A DNA stretch of 64,000 nucleotides from Sphingobacterium cellulitidis. GTDB taxonomy: Bacteria > Bacteroidota > Bacteroidia > Sphingobacteriales > Sphingobacteriaceae. Made by a program: the position numbers and the translations under genes. Numbering within the stretch: position 1 is the first letter of the stretch; each line of letters starts with the position of its first letter. Of this stretch, positions 7,835 to 16,418 are shown in pieces. Location: assembly GCA_002245855.1 (NCBI GenBank), contig NOUX01000004.1, positions 248,001-312,000 on the forward strand, given 5' to 3'. The notes beneath the pieces were generated by a model that did not search any database, was not told the DNA's origin, and was given only the letters and a program-made list of their open reading frames with translations.

Positions 7835-7837
7835 ATC

Positions 7838-8467
7838 ATGGATGCTATCAACCCTTCAAATGATGTAAAGAAAAAAGCCATTATCAATGGTGTTATTTTA
7901 GGAGTAATTTCTATTGTTCTTTCCATTATTTCACTTTATTTCTCGAAAACTTCGACGTCCATCGTGACATCAACCATTTTAAACATTGTGGTAAATTATG
8001 TTGCTTTTATAGCGATCGCAGTGTTTTTTGTATTGCAATTAAGAAAAGCTAACGGCGGGTATTGGGATTTTTCCACTGCCTTAAAGAATATCTTCATTAT
8101 GTTGGCAATCACAGCAACGATTGGTTTAATCGGCATTACAGTTTTCAATGTGATTAATCCGGATTTTCAGCGGGAAGCCATTGAGAATACGCAAAATCTG
8201 ACGATTGAGATGATGGAAGCTAGTAATCAATCGGATGAACAAATTGATGCGACATTAGAATTATTGGATCAACAAAAAGAAGCTTTGGGTTCCATGTCTA
8301 TCGGGCAAACCTTAAAAGGCTTGGCAATTTCCTTATTATTATATTTTGTTTTAGCATTGATTTTTGCTGCAATTTTCAGGAAAGAGAAGCCGATGTTTAA
8401 GACAGCAAGTCCAGCGGGTGATGCACATCCTTGGCAGAGTAATGAAAACAACGACAATAACGTATAA
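7838..8467 (+). CDS. DUF4199 family membrane protein
   Basis: A 209-residue inner-membrane protein with four hydrophobic segments (about residues 15-30, 45-65, 88-108 and 160-180) and the family signature NGGYWDFSTALKN between the second and third. A charged loop of about 45 residues follows the third segment. This matches DUF4199, a Bacteroidota family of unknown function often found beside family-2 glycosyltransferases, as here. It is followed by a hairpin at 8490-8518. Confidence 0.85.
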   Translation: MDAINPSNDVKKKAIINGVILGVISIVLSIISLYFSKTSTSIVTSTILNIVVNYVAFIAIAVFFVLQLRKANGGYWDFSTALKNIFIMLAITATIGLIGITVFNVINPDFQREAIENTQNLTIEMMEASNQSDEQIDATLELLDQQKEALGSMSIGQTLKGLAISLLLYFVLALIFAAIFRKEKPMFKTASPAGDAHPWQSNENNDNNV

Positions 8468-8489
8468 TAAACGCTAACGTTTATATGAT

Positions 8490-8518
8490 AAAGGTATCAT
8501 CCAAAAATGATACCTTTG
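8490..8518 (+). terminator. Hairpin overlapping a promoter box
   Basis: A 10-bp stem (AAAGGTATCA 8490-8499 with TGATACCTTT 8508-8517) follows the DUF4199 gene. The run of T is short and interrupted. Its 3' arm contains TACCTTTG (8511-8518), a TAnnTTTG box 13 nt before the next gene, so the same bases may end one transcript and start the next. Confidence 0.45.
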
Positions 8519-8531
8519 TTCTTTATTAATT

Positions 8532-9482
8532 ATGGACATTTCAGTAGTAATACCATTATACAACGAGGAAGAATCACTTCCTGAATTGAGTGCTTGGATC
8601 AAGCGCGTCATGGATGCCAATAACTTCTCTTATGAGATTGTTATGGTTGATGATGGCAGTAAGGATAATTCTTGGAAGGTCATCAAGTCCTTAAAGGCTC
8701 AGGATGAACATATTATTGGGATTCGTTTTCGTAGGAACTATGGAAAATCAGCGGCTTTAAATGTTGGTTTTGCAGCGGCGGAAGGCGATGTTGTGATCAC
8801 GATGGATGCGGACTTGCAAGATAGCCCTGATGAGATTCCGGAATTATACGACCGGATCAAGAATCAAGGAGCTGACTTGGTGTCTGGATGGAAGAAAAAG
8901 CGTTATGATCCCTTAACCAAGACTATTCCTACCAAACTGTTCAATTCGGCGACACGTAGCATGTCGGGCATTGACAATCTACATGACTTTAATTGTGGAT
9001 TGAAGGCTTATAAGAAGGATGTGGTCAAGAGTATTGAGGTATACGGTGAAATGCATCGTTATATTCCAGTATTGGCGAAGTGGGCAGGATTCAGTCAAAT
9101 CCAAGAACAGGTTGTTCAGCATTATCCTAGGAAATATGGTACTACAAAATTTGGTCCGGGTCGTTTCGTAAAAGGCTTCCTTGACTTAATGTCTATTTTC
9201 TTTGTTGGGAAGTTTGCAAAACGTCCAATGCACTTTTTCGGTCCATTGGGAGTAATCAGCTTTTTGTTAGGATTCTTTATTACCATCTGGTTGATTTGCG
9301 AAAAGTTGATGAGCATTGCCAATGGTACGGAGTATAGAAATGTAACCGATCAACCTTTGTTCTACTTATCATTGGTAGCCATCCTAATTGGATCTCAATT
9401 ATTTTTGACAGGATTTGTGGCGGAACTGGTTTCTAGAAACGGTTCTGATCGAAATAAATACCAGGTAGACGAAGTCATCTAA
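8532..9482 (+). CDS. Family-2 glycosyltransferase, GtrB/DPMS-like
   Basis: A 316-residue GT2 enzyme of the bactoprenol-glucosyl or dolichyl-phosphate-mannose synthase type. It would transfer a sugar from a nucleotide donor to undecaprenyl phosphate at the inner membrane. Visible are the N-terminal VVIPLYNEEESLPEL, the metal-binding DAD at 92-94, the ADLVSGWKKKRYDP stretch and two C-terminal membrane segments (about 232-255 and 270-295). It is followed 1 bp later by a second GT2 gene, suggesting joint work on a surface glycan. The specific sugar cannot be read. Confidence 0.88.
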   Translation: MDISVVIPLYNEEESLPELSAWIKRVMDANNFSYEIVMVDDGSKDNSWKVIKSLKAQDEHIIGIRFRRNYGKSAALNVGFAAAEGDVVITMDADLQDSPDEIPELYDRIKNQGADLVSGWKKKRYDPLTKTIPTKLFNSATRSMSGIDNLHDFNCGLKAYKKDVVKSIEVYGEMHRYIPVLAKWAGFSQIQEQVVQHYPRKYGTTKFGPGRFVKGFLDLMSIFFVGKFAKRPMHFFGPLGVISFLLGFFITIWLICEKLMSIANGTEYRNVTDQPLFYLSLVAILIGSQLFLTGFVAELVSRNGSDRNKYQVDEVI

Positions 9483-9483
9483 T

Positions 9484-10494
9484 ATGTTTTTTTCCATCAT
9501 TGTTCCGCTCTATAATAGACCAGTAGAAATCAAGGAAATGCTGACCTCATTGTTGGATCAGGAATACAAGGATTTTGAGGTTATCATCGTAGAAGATGGT
9601 TCAAAGAATAAATCAGAACATATTGTAGATAAGTTCAAAGACAAGCTTGACATACAGTATTTCTTTAAGGAGAATGAAGGTCAGGGCTTTGCCAGAAACT
9701 ATGGTTTTGAACGTGCGAAAGGGGATTATTTTATCGTCTTTGATTCCGACATCATTGTACCGGTTGATTACCTGAACAAAGTTCTGGAAGGAATCAAGAG
9801 GGATCACTGGGATGCCTTTGGCGGTCCGGATGCGGCGCATGAATCTTTTACACCTATACAGAAGGCTATTAGTTATTCCATGACTTCTCCATTTACCACA
9901 GGAGGGATTCGTGGCAATAAAAAGCATGTTGGTCAATTCCATCCCCGGAGTTTTAATTTAGGAATTTCAAGGGAGGTCTGGGAAAAAACCGGCGGTTTCA
10001 AATTATCCCGACGATCGGAAGATATTGAATTCAGTATTCGGATGATCAATTCCGGGTTTAAGGTAGGATTAATACCAGATGCCTTTGTTTACCATAAACG
10101 TCGAACCAGTTTTAGTCAATTCTATAAACAGACCTATAATTTTGGAAAGGGAAGAATTGATATCTATTGTTTATATCCTAAGGAATTAAAGCCTGTTCAT
10201 GCCTTACCAGCAGTTTTTGTGTTGGGCTTGATAGGTTTGCTCATGATCAATGTGATCAACTTATTGACCATGGACGAGATTTATTTCTTGCATATTTTGG
10301 GTTTATTGGGCAATTTATTCTTGCTGCTCTATACAGGATTATTATTCTTGCATGCCTTGGTCAGTACGAAGAGCTTAAAGGTGGCGATATTATCTGTTGT
10401 AGCGGCATTTACCCAATTGATTGCATACGGTTCAGGCTTTTTGAGTCAATATGCACATAAATTTATTACGGATAAAAAGGGGCCAAAGAATTGA
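9484..10494 (+). CDS. Family-2 glycosyltransferase with C-terminal membrane helices
   Basis: A 336-residue GT-A glycosyltransferase with the SIIVPLYNRPVEI start, the DSD metal motif at 87-89, a GGFKLSRRSEDIEFSIRM acceptor-site segment and about three hydrophobic segments after residue 235. It resembles chain-forming or hyaluronan-synthase-like GT2 enzymes with the catalytic face in the cytosol. It lies 1 bp after the previous GT gene. Donor and product are unknown. Confidence 0.85.
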   Translation: MFFSIIVPLYNRPVEIKEMLTSLLDQEYKDFEVIIVEDGSKNKSEHIVDKFKDKLDIQYFFKENEGQGFARNYGFERAKGDYFIVFDSDIIVPVDYLNKVLEGIKRDHWDAFGGPDAAHESFTPIQKAISYSMTSPFTTGGIRGNKKHVGQFHPRSFNLGISREVWEKTGGFKLSRRSEDIEFSIRMINSGFKVGLIPDAFVYHKRRTSFSQFYKQTYNFGKGRIDIYCLYPKELKPVHALPAVFVLGLIGLLMINVINLLTMDEIYFLHILGLLGNLFLLLYTGLLFLHALVSTKSLKVAILSVVAAFTQLIAYGSGFLSQYAHKFITDKKGPKN

Positions 10495-10535
10495 TAAATT
10501 CCTTGTGCTTTCTTAAATTGTGATGAGGAGAAAAT

Positions 10536-10808
10536 ATGATTTCATTAACACAAGGAAGTTTAGATAAATTAGAGGCCTTATTTGGCGACTTAGGTTATAA
10601 ATTGCGCTATGAAAAAGGTTCTTTCCGAACCGGAGCCTGTGTATTGCAGAATTCCAAAGTCGTGGTTGTCAATAAATTTTCTACGGTCGACATGAAGGTT
10701 GTATCCTTATTACAGATCTTGGAGACGATGGAGGTGGATGAATTATTAATTCAGGAGAAGTTAAAAGCCTTTTATCAGCAAATAAAAAAATCGAGGATTA
10801 CGGTTTGA
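10536..10808 (+). CDS. Small conserved hypothetical protein
   Basis: A 90-residue soluble protein, alpha-beta in pattern, that I do not assign to a named family. It has no signal peptide. It overlaps the next gene (MBL-fold hydrolase) by 4 bp, so the two are translationally coupled. A purine-rich GAGGAG lies about 9 nt upstream of the ATG, a clearer Shine-Dalgarno site than most genes here have. Confidence 0.8.
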   Translation: MISLTQGSLDKLEALFGDLGYKLRYEKGSFRTGACVLQNSKVVVVNKFSTVDMKVVSLLQILETMEVDELLIQEKLKAFYQQIKKSRITV

Positions 10809-11572
10809 GAATAACATTTTTAGGTACAGGGACCTCGCAAGGTGTTCCGGTTATAGCATGTCCATGTGCGGTTTGTCATTCGGAGGATAAGCGGGATAAA
10901 CGCCTACGTTCTTCGATATTGATTGAATATAATAACCATACCTTAGTTGTTGATACGGGTCCTGATTTCCGATATCAGATGTTGCGTCAACCGGTGAATC
11001 GCCTTGATGCGGTACTGATGACTCATTCCCATAAAGATCATATTGCAGGTTTAGATGATGTCAGGGCTTATAATTATCAGCAACAGCAATCTATTCCCAT
11101 CTATTCCAATAAGGCGACACATGATGCTTTAAGGAAGGAGTTCTATTATGCCTTCAGTGATTATAAATATCCTGGGGTACCCCAATTGGAGTTGGAGGAA
11201 ATCTTCGCGGGAAAGGCATTTGAGCTTTACGGGAAAGATATTTTACCGATTGAAGTGATGCATTATAAAATGCCGGTTCTAGGATTTAGAATTGATAATT
11301 TCGCTTATATCACCGATGCCAAAACCATATCGGAGGAGAGCTTCAAATTGCTGGAGGGGGTAGAGGTTTTAGTCCTGAATGCCCTGCAACGAGAACCCCA
11401 TATTTCTCATTTAACCTTGGAAGAAGCGATTGAAGTTTCTAATCGAATTCAACCCCAAGAAACCTATCTTACCCATATTTCACATCGATTTGGACGGCAC
11501 GAGGACATAAGTGCTAGTCTACCGGATGGAATTTATCTGTCTTACGATCAGTTAGTTATTGATTTGTTTTAA
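10805..11572 (+). CDS. MBL-fold metallo-hydrolase (PhnP/RNase Z-like)
   Basis: A 255-residue metallo-beta-lactamase-fold hydrolase. It has the N-terminal FLGTGTSQGVP, a cysteine cluster (CPCAVC, residues about 19-24) like the zinc site of PhnP, the signature THSHKDHIAGLDD and a late TDAKT and HISHRFGRH histidine motif. PhnP acts on cyclic phosphodiesters; this homologue lies outside any phn operon, so its substrate is open. The start codon is TTG at 10805, chosen because it begins the conserved first strand and overlaps the upstream stop by 4 bp. Confidence 0.85.
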   Translation: MRITFLGTGTSQGVPVIACPCAVCHSEDKRDKRLRSSILIEYNNHTLVVDTGPDFRYQMLRQPVNRLDAVLMTHSHKDHIAGLDDVRAYNYQQQQSIPIYSNKATHDALRKEFYYAFSDYKYPGVPQLELEEIFAGKAFELYGKDILPIEVMHYKMPVLGFRIDNFAYITDAKTISEESFKLLEGVEVLVLNALQREPHISHLTLEEAIEVSNRIQPQETYLTHISHRFGRHEDISASLPDGIYLSYDQLVIDLF

Positions 11573-11675
11573 AAAAAATTGGCAGTTTAAAACAATTTGT
11601 TTGAACTGTGTGTTTATCCTTATGAAATTGAATCATTGAATAAACTATTTTAACAAAACACAAATTTTAACTACT

Positions 11676-11828
11676 ATGGGAAATATTTTGTATTTAATCG
11701 CAGTTATTCTTGTCATCATTTGGGCAATTAGCTTTTTTGGAGGTTATGCTACTGGTGGTATTATTCACATCTTATTGGTTATTGCCATCATTGTGGTATT
11801 ATTAAGAATAATCAGAGGTAACGCTTAG
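11676..11828 (+). CDS. lmo0937-type small membrane protein
   Basis: A 50-residue hydrophobic protein with two short membrane helices separated by GGYATGG and a basic end (LLRIIRGNA). The pattern LIAVILVIIWAIS, GG, then GGIIHILLVIAIIVVLLR is that of the lmo0937 family of stress-related small membrane proteins. It lies about 100 bp after the MBL-hydrolase gene. Its stop overlaps the stop of the convergent ispD by 3 bases. Confidence 0.85.
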   Translation: MGNILYLIAVILVIIWAISFFGGYATGGIIHILLVIAIIVVLLRIIRGNA

Positions 11829-12517
11829 ATTTTATTAAATAAGAGTTGAGCAATGGCTAAGTCTTCTTCGAAGGTGATTTTCAGGTTTTGATGTTCACCG
11901 GGTAGGAGATAGAGGTTGTTGCTCAGCTTTTCAACAACAGAGGCATCATCGGTAAAATAATCCTCCTCGGGTTGTTCGTAAGCTTCTACTAAAAGGTCAG
12001 CCATAAATAATTGCGGGGTTTGGACCAGCCAAACCGCTTGTCTATCGACAGCATGACTATTCTCTTGATTTCCTAATCTTACTGAATTGGTACTTTGTAC
12101 GGCTGGGATTACTGCTGGGCGATTCTTATGACAAGTCAGGAAGAGATTATCAATCAATGCAGAACTTACCAGCGGTCTTGCGGCATCATGTACAGCGATT
12201 TTAGAATCTGCTGTTAGCGTTTGGGACTTCCTGATAAATTCAATACCATTTTTTACGCTTTGAAATCTGCTATTTCCACCTATGGTTATATGGTGTGGGA
12301 TATTAAACTGATGGTTTTGACAAATTTCTTTCCAGTAATCGATCATTTGTTCAGAAAGAACGAGGATGATTTGGGGCTTGCAGTTGGAGTTGGCGAATTT
12401 TTCCAAGGTATGCATCAATATGGGTTTTTCCTGAAGCAATAAGAATTGTTTCGGGAGATTTCCTCCAATCCTGGAACCCGTACCGGCGGCAACTATAATT
12501 ACAAAATGCGTAGACAT
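11825..12517 (-). CDS. ispD: 2-C-methyl-D-erythritol 4-phosphate cytidylyltransferase IspD
   Basis: Third step of the MEP isoprenoid pathway: joins CTP to methylerythritol phosphate to form CDP-ME. The protein has 230 residues, the usual length. It carries the nucleotidyltransferase signature AAGTGSRIGGNLPKQF at about 10-25, the VHDAARPLV motif at about 108 and the late DDASVVEK and LKITFEEDL segments that fit IspD. It lies downstream of queA on the same strand, with an intrinsic terminator between the two, so it probably has its own promoter. Confidence 0.93.
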   Translation of the reverse strand: MSTHFVIIVAAGTGSRIGGNLPKQFLLLQEKPILMHTLEKFANSNCKPQIILVLSEQMIDYWKEICQNHQFNIPHHITIGGNSRFQSVKNGIEFIRKSQTLTADSKIAVHDAARPLVSSALIDNLFLTCHKNRPAVIPAVQSTNSVRLGNQENSHAVDRQAVWLVQTPQLFMADLLVEAYEQPEEDYFTDDASVVEKLSNNLYLLPGEHQNLKITFEEDLAIAQLLFNKI

Positions 12518-12566
12518 ACCTTAAATCACTATTAATTTGGAAAAGTAAGTAAATTATTGGAAATAA

Positions 12567-12594
12567 AAAACGCAGATCGTAGGATCTGCGTTTT
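12567..12594 (-). terminator. Intrinsic terminator after queA
   Basis: A 12-bp perfect stem (12567-12578 with 12583-12594) around a 4-nt loop, flanked by A-runs and T-runs so that it could act on both strands. It follows queA on the minus strand. Confidence 0.75.
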
Positions 12595-12614
12595 CGTATA
12601 TAGGAGTAATTTAA

Positions 12615-13664
12615 TTAAATAATTAACATCGCATCTCCGTAGCTATAGAAGCGGTATTTTTCTTTCACAGCCACTTCATAAGCATTCATTACGTTTTCAT
12701 AACCTGCAAATGCTGCAATCATTACCAATAGGGTAGATTGAGGCGTATGGAAGTTTGTGATCATGGAGTTCGCAATGCTGAAGTCATAAGGAGGGTAGAT
12801 GAATTTTGAAGTCCAGTCATTCGCTGCTTTCAAGTGTTTGTCAGCAGACACTGAAGATTCAATAGCACGCATAGAAGTAGTACCTACGGCACAGATTTTA
12901 CGTTTGTCGTCAATACCTTTATTTACGATACGAGCAGCTTCTTCAGAAATGATATACTGTTCAGAATCCATTTTATGTTTCGTCAAGTCTTCAACTTCCA
13001 CTGTTCGGAACGTACCTAGACCCACGTGAAGGGTTACTTCGGCGAAATCCACCCCTTTAAGTTCAAGGCGTTTCATAAGTTCGCGGGAGAAGTGTAGACC
13101 TGCGGTTGGAGCCGCTACAGCACCTTCGTTTTTCGCATAGATTGTTTGATAACGGAATTTATCTTCCGGGGTTGCTTTTCTTTTGATGTATTTAGGAAGC
13201 GGAGTTTCACCTAAGATTTCGATATTCTTACGGAATTCTTCGTCAGTTCCATCAAAAAGGAAACGGATTGTACGTCCACGTGAGGTTGTATTATCTACAA
13301 CTTCCGCAACTAATAAATCATCATCTCCGAAATATAATTTATTACCCACACGGATTTTACGTGCTGGATCAACTAAAACATCCCAAAGACGTAATTCTTT
13401 ATTAAGTTCTCTTAATAAGAATACTTCGATTGTCGCGCCAGTTTTCTCTTTATTGCCATACATTCTAGCAGGGAAAACCTTAGTGTTGTTCAAAATCATT
13501 ACATCTTTATCATCAAAATAATCCAGAACATCTTTGAAGATCTTGTGTTCGATTTTTCCGCTATCGCGGTGTAAAACCATTAAACGAGATTCATCTCTTT
13601 GTTCTGAAGGTTCAGATGCTAGTAATGACTCAGGAAGATTAAAGTTGAATTGAGATAATTTCAT
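12615..13664 (-). CDS. queA: S-adenosylmethionine:tRNA ribosyltransferase-isomerase QueA
   Basis: Penultimate step of queuosine synthesis in tRNA: transfers and isomerises the ribosyl moiety of SAM onto preQ1-tRNA to give epoxyqueuosine. The protein has 349 residues, the family norm, and shows LIASEP-like [18 protein letters not shown] at the N-terminus, [11 protein letters not shown] in the middle and the [19 protein letters not shown] end motif. It stands alone, with a 57-nt leader that contains a small inverted repeat (13691-13709). Confidence 0.95.
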   Translation of the reverse strand: MKLSQFNFNLPESLLASEPSEQRDESRLMVLHRDSGKIEHKIFKDVLDYFDDKDVMILNNTKVFPARMYGNKEKTGATIEVFLLRELNKELRLWDVLVDPARKIRVGNKLYFGDDDLLVAEVVDNTTSRGRTIRFLFDGTDEEFRKNIEILGETPLPKYIKRKATPEDKFRYQTIYAKNEGAVAAPTAGLHFSRELMKRLELKGVDFAEVTLHVGLGTFRTVEVEDLTKHKMDSEQYIISEEAARIVNKGIDDKRKICAVGTTSMRAIESSVSADKHLKAANDWTSKFIYPPYDFSIANSMITNFHTPQSTLLVMIAAFAGYENVMNAYEVAVKEKYRFYSYGDAMLII

Positions 13665-13690
13665 GTTATTCTACTGATGTATTATGCCCT

Positions 13691-13709
13691 CTAGCCTTAC
13701 TGGGGCTAG
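13691..13709 (-). promoter_or_regulatory. Short hairpin in the queA leader
   Basis: CTAGCC (13691-13696) and GGCTAG (13704-13709) form a 6-bp stem upstream of queA. I compared it by eye with preQ1-riboswitch features (C-rich loop, A-rich tail) and found no convincing match. Confidence 0.3.
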
Positions 13710-13725
13710 ATTTTAAAAAGGCTTA

Positions 13726-13733
13726 CAAAATTA
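13726..13733 (-). promoter_or_regulatory. Candidate -7 box of queA (TAATTTTG)
   Basis: Minus-strand TAATTTTG fits TAnnTTTG and would start a transcript near 13720, giving queA a leader of about 57 nt. Confidence 0.4.
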
Positions 13734-13933
13734 CGAATTTTTCGCTGAATTATTGCCTTTTTCTTGTATTACAACAATTTAATGATAATCCTAAAGAAAA
13801 ATCCTGTAGCTATGGAGGTACAATTCTGGTCCAACTAAAACGAATTTATTTAATAACATTGATTTCTATAAAATATATTGTAATTTAAAACTGACATTTA
13901 CACTGTCTATTACCATTTTAGAATAATATTTTT

Positions 13934-16393
13934 ATGGCGGATACAACAAAGAAGGGGGATTTTGCGAACGATTTACTACCTAACCCTGAAACCTTAGACG
14001 ATACAATTCAACACGTCAACAACCCGGTCCTAGACCTGCCCAACATTGAGAAACTATATTTAACTGCAGTTAAAGGCTATTCACAGGAAGCCAATACGGT
14101 TTATTTTACCGATGGCAAATCCAAAGTGGAAGTTAAAGTTTACTCGGAAGATATCATTCGGATCCGATTAGCGCCCGAAGGTTCCTTCTTGGAAGACTTT
14201 TCCTATGCCATCAGTTTTAAGGAGGATAACTATGTCAGTGTGGAGGTCATTGAGGACTCTGAATATTACAAAGTCAAGACCAATACTACGATTTGTTTGA
14301 TCCGTAAGTCGGATTTTAATATTTCATTTTCCGATATGGAAGGTCAGGTGCTGAACCGTGATCATTCGGCAATGCACTGGGAAGAGAACGTGGATTTCGG
14401 TGGTTACTATGTTTATTGTACCAAGGAAGCAGCTGCTGATGAGGCATTTTTCGGATTGGGCGATAAAGCAACCAATCTGAATTTACGTGGTAAACGAGTT
14501 AAGAACTGGAATTCGGACACTTATTCCTACGCATTTAATCAGGATCCATTATACAAAACGATTCCATTTTATATAGGTGTGACTGAAGGGAAGGCTTACG
14601 GTATTTTCTTTGATAATACCTTCAAGACCTATTTTGATTTTGCGGCAGAGCATCAGGACCAGACAAGTTTTTGGTCGGAAGGTGGGGAGCTTCAATATTA
14701 TTATATCCAAGGTCCCAAGATGATGGATGTGGTGAAACGCTATCATAAACTTACAGGAACGCATTATATGCCAGCCATGTGGGGATTAGGATATCACCAA
14801 TGCCGCTGGAGTTATTATCCGGAAAACAAGGTCCGCGAAGTTGCCTACGAATTCAGGAAGCGGGAGATTCCATGTGATGCGATTTATCTGGATATTGATT
14901 ATATGGATGGATACCGTTGTTTTACTTGGAACAAACGCTATTTTCCAGATCCTAAAAAGATGATTTCGGATTTGAATGCCAATGGTTTCAAAACGGTTGT
15001 GATGATTGATCCGGGGATTAAGGTTGATGATAATTATTGGGTATTCAAGCAAGGAAAGGACAATAATTACTTCTGTCGCCGTGGGGATGACTACTTTATG
15101 GAAGGATTTGTTTGGCCAGGGAGATGTCAGTTCCCAGACTTTACCAATCCGGAAGTTAGAACCTGGTGGGGAACTTTATACAAAGGATTGGTTGATGATG
15201 GCGTTGCAGGATTCTGGAACGATATGAATGAGCCGGCAGTATTTGGTCGCGGAACATTTCCTAATGATGTAAGACATCAATTTGAAGGACATCGTGGTTC
15301 CCATCGTAAAGCTCATAATGTTTATGGGATGCAGATGGTTCGAGCGACTTACGATGGTTTGAAAAAATTATATAAAAATAAGCGTCCATTTACGATTACA
15401 CGGGCTGCCTATGCTGGGACACAACGGTATTCTTCGGTTTGGACGGGAGATAATATTGCGACCTGGGAGCACCTGAGAATAGGAACGTTGCAGTTGCAAC
15501 GTCTTTCTGTTTCCGGATTATCTTTCTGTGGAACTGATATTGGAGGCTTCACAGGCGAACCAGATGGGGAATTGTACTCGCGTTGGATGCAGTTTGGCGT
15601 ATTCTCGCCATTTATGCGGGTCCACTCAGCTGGAGACACCCGCGATCGTGAGCCATGGAGTTTTGGTCCAGAGTGGGAGGCAATCTGTAAGAAATTTATT
15701 GAGCTGAGATACAAGTTATTACCATATATCTATTCTACATTTTGGTTGCAGCATAAATATGGTGAACCTATTTTGAGACCTATTGCCATGCTGGAGCAAG
15801 AAAAGGCCAAGAATATGATTCGTGAAGAGGAGTTTGGCTTTGGTAACCAATTGTTGGTATCGCCAGTACTTCATCCGGGTCAAGCCAATAAGATTGTTTA
15901 TTTGCCTGAAGGAACCTGGTATTATTATTTTGATAATACATACTATGAAGGAGGTCAGGAATATACCATCGATACCCCATTGGATGAAATGCCATTTTTT
16001 GTTCGTGGCGGATCCATTATTCCAGAATATCCAGTGATGCAATTTACAGGAGAGCGCAGAGTAGAATCCTTGCGGTTGAACCTATATTATGCCGAAGGAG
16101 AGTATACATCGTCCTTATATTCTGACCATGGTGAAACCTTTGCTTACGAACAAGGGGTTTATGTAGAGAAGCATTTTATTACGACCTGTGATGCGAAGCA
16201 AGTGAATGTCATTCAAGGGGAAGATGGCTTGTACACGCCATATTATACTGGTTTTGATTTGTATCTCGTTGGATTACCATTTGAGCCAAAGCAAATCACA
16301 GTGGACGGGAATAAGGTTTCCATGCAGCAGGATGATGAAGGGAAGTTATTTGTAAAATTAGATCGCGATTTCAAGAAAATTAATATTCAATAA
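13934..16393 (+). CDS. Glycoside hydrolase family 31 alpha-glucosidase
   Basis: An 819-residue GH31 enzyme without a clear signal peptide, so probably cytoplasmic. It contains the GH31 N-terminal beta domain, the YHQCRWSYYPENKVREV segment, the nucleophile motif WNDMNEP at about 426-432 and the acid/base region TGDNIATWEHL near 505. The C-terminal beta domains follow the SRWMQFGVFSPFMRVHS block. It lies 25 bp upstream of glgB in a glycogen operon, so it probably acts on alpha-glucans such as branched or short maltodextrins rather than on imported xylosides. A second role in disposing of stalled glycogen intermediates is inference. Confidence 0.92.
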   Translation: MADTTKKGDFANDLLPNPETLDDTIQHVNNPVLDLPNIEKLYLTAVKGYSQEANTVYFTDGKSKVEVKVYSEDIIRIRLAPEGSFLEDFSYAISFKEDNYVSVEVIEDSEYYKVKTNTTICLIRKSDFNISFSDMEGQVLNRDHSAMHWEENVDFGGYYVYCTKEAAADEAFFGLGDKATNLNLRGKRVKNWNSDTYSYAFNQDPLYKTIPFYIGVTEGKAYGIFFDNTFKTYFDFAAEHQDQTSFWSEGGELQYYYIQGPKMMDVVKRYHKLTGTHYMPAMWGLGYHQCRWSYYPENKVREVAYEFRKREIPCDAIYLDIDYMDGYRCFTWNKRYFPDPKKMISDLNANGFKTVVMIDPGIKVDDNYWVFKQGKDNNYFCRRGDDYFMEGFVWPGRCQFPDFTNPEVRTWWGTLYKGLVDDGVAGFWNDMNEPAVFGRGTFPNDVRHQFEGHRGSHRKAHNVYGMQMVRATYDGLKKLYKNKRPFTITRAAYAGTQRYSSVWTGDNIATWEHLRIGTLQLQRLSVSGLSFCGTDIGGFTGEPDGELYSRWMQFGVFSPFMRVHSAGDTRDREPWSFGPEWEAICKKFIELRYKLLPYIYSTFWLQHKYGEPILRPIAMLEQEKAKNMIREEEFGFGNQLLVSPVLHPGQANKIVYLPEGTWYYYFDNTYYEGGQEYTIDTPLDEMPFFVRGGSIIPEYPVMQFTGERRVESLRLNLYYAEGEYTSSLYSDHGETFAYEQGVYVEKHFITTCDAKQVNVIQGEDGLYTPYYTGFDLYLVGLPFEPKQITVDGNKVSMQQDDEGKLFVKLDRDFKKINIQ

Positions 16394-16418
16394 CATATAA
16401 AAGCTAAAAAAACTAATT

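Noticed and set aside
13691..13709. preQ1 riboswitch in the queA leader
   Set aside because: Only a 6-bp stem; the expected loop and A-rich tail are missing.
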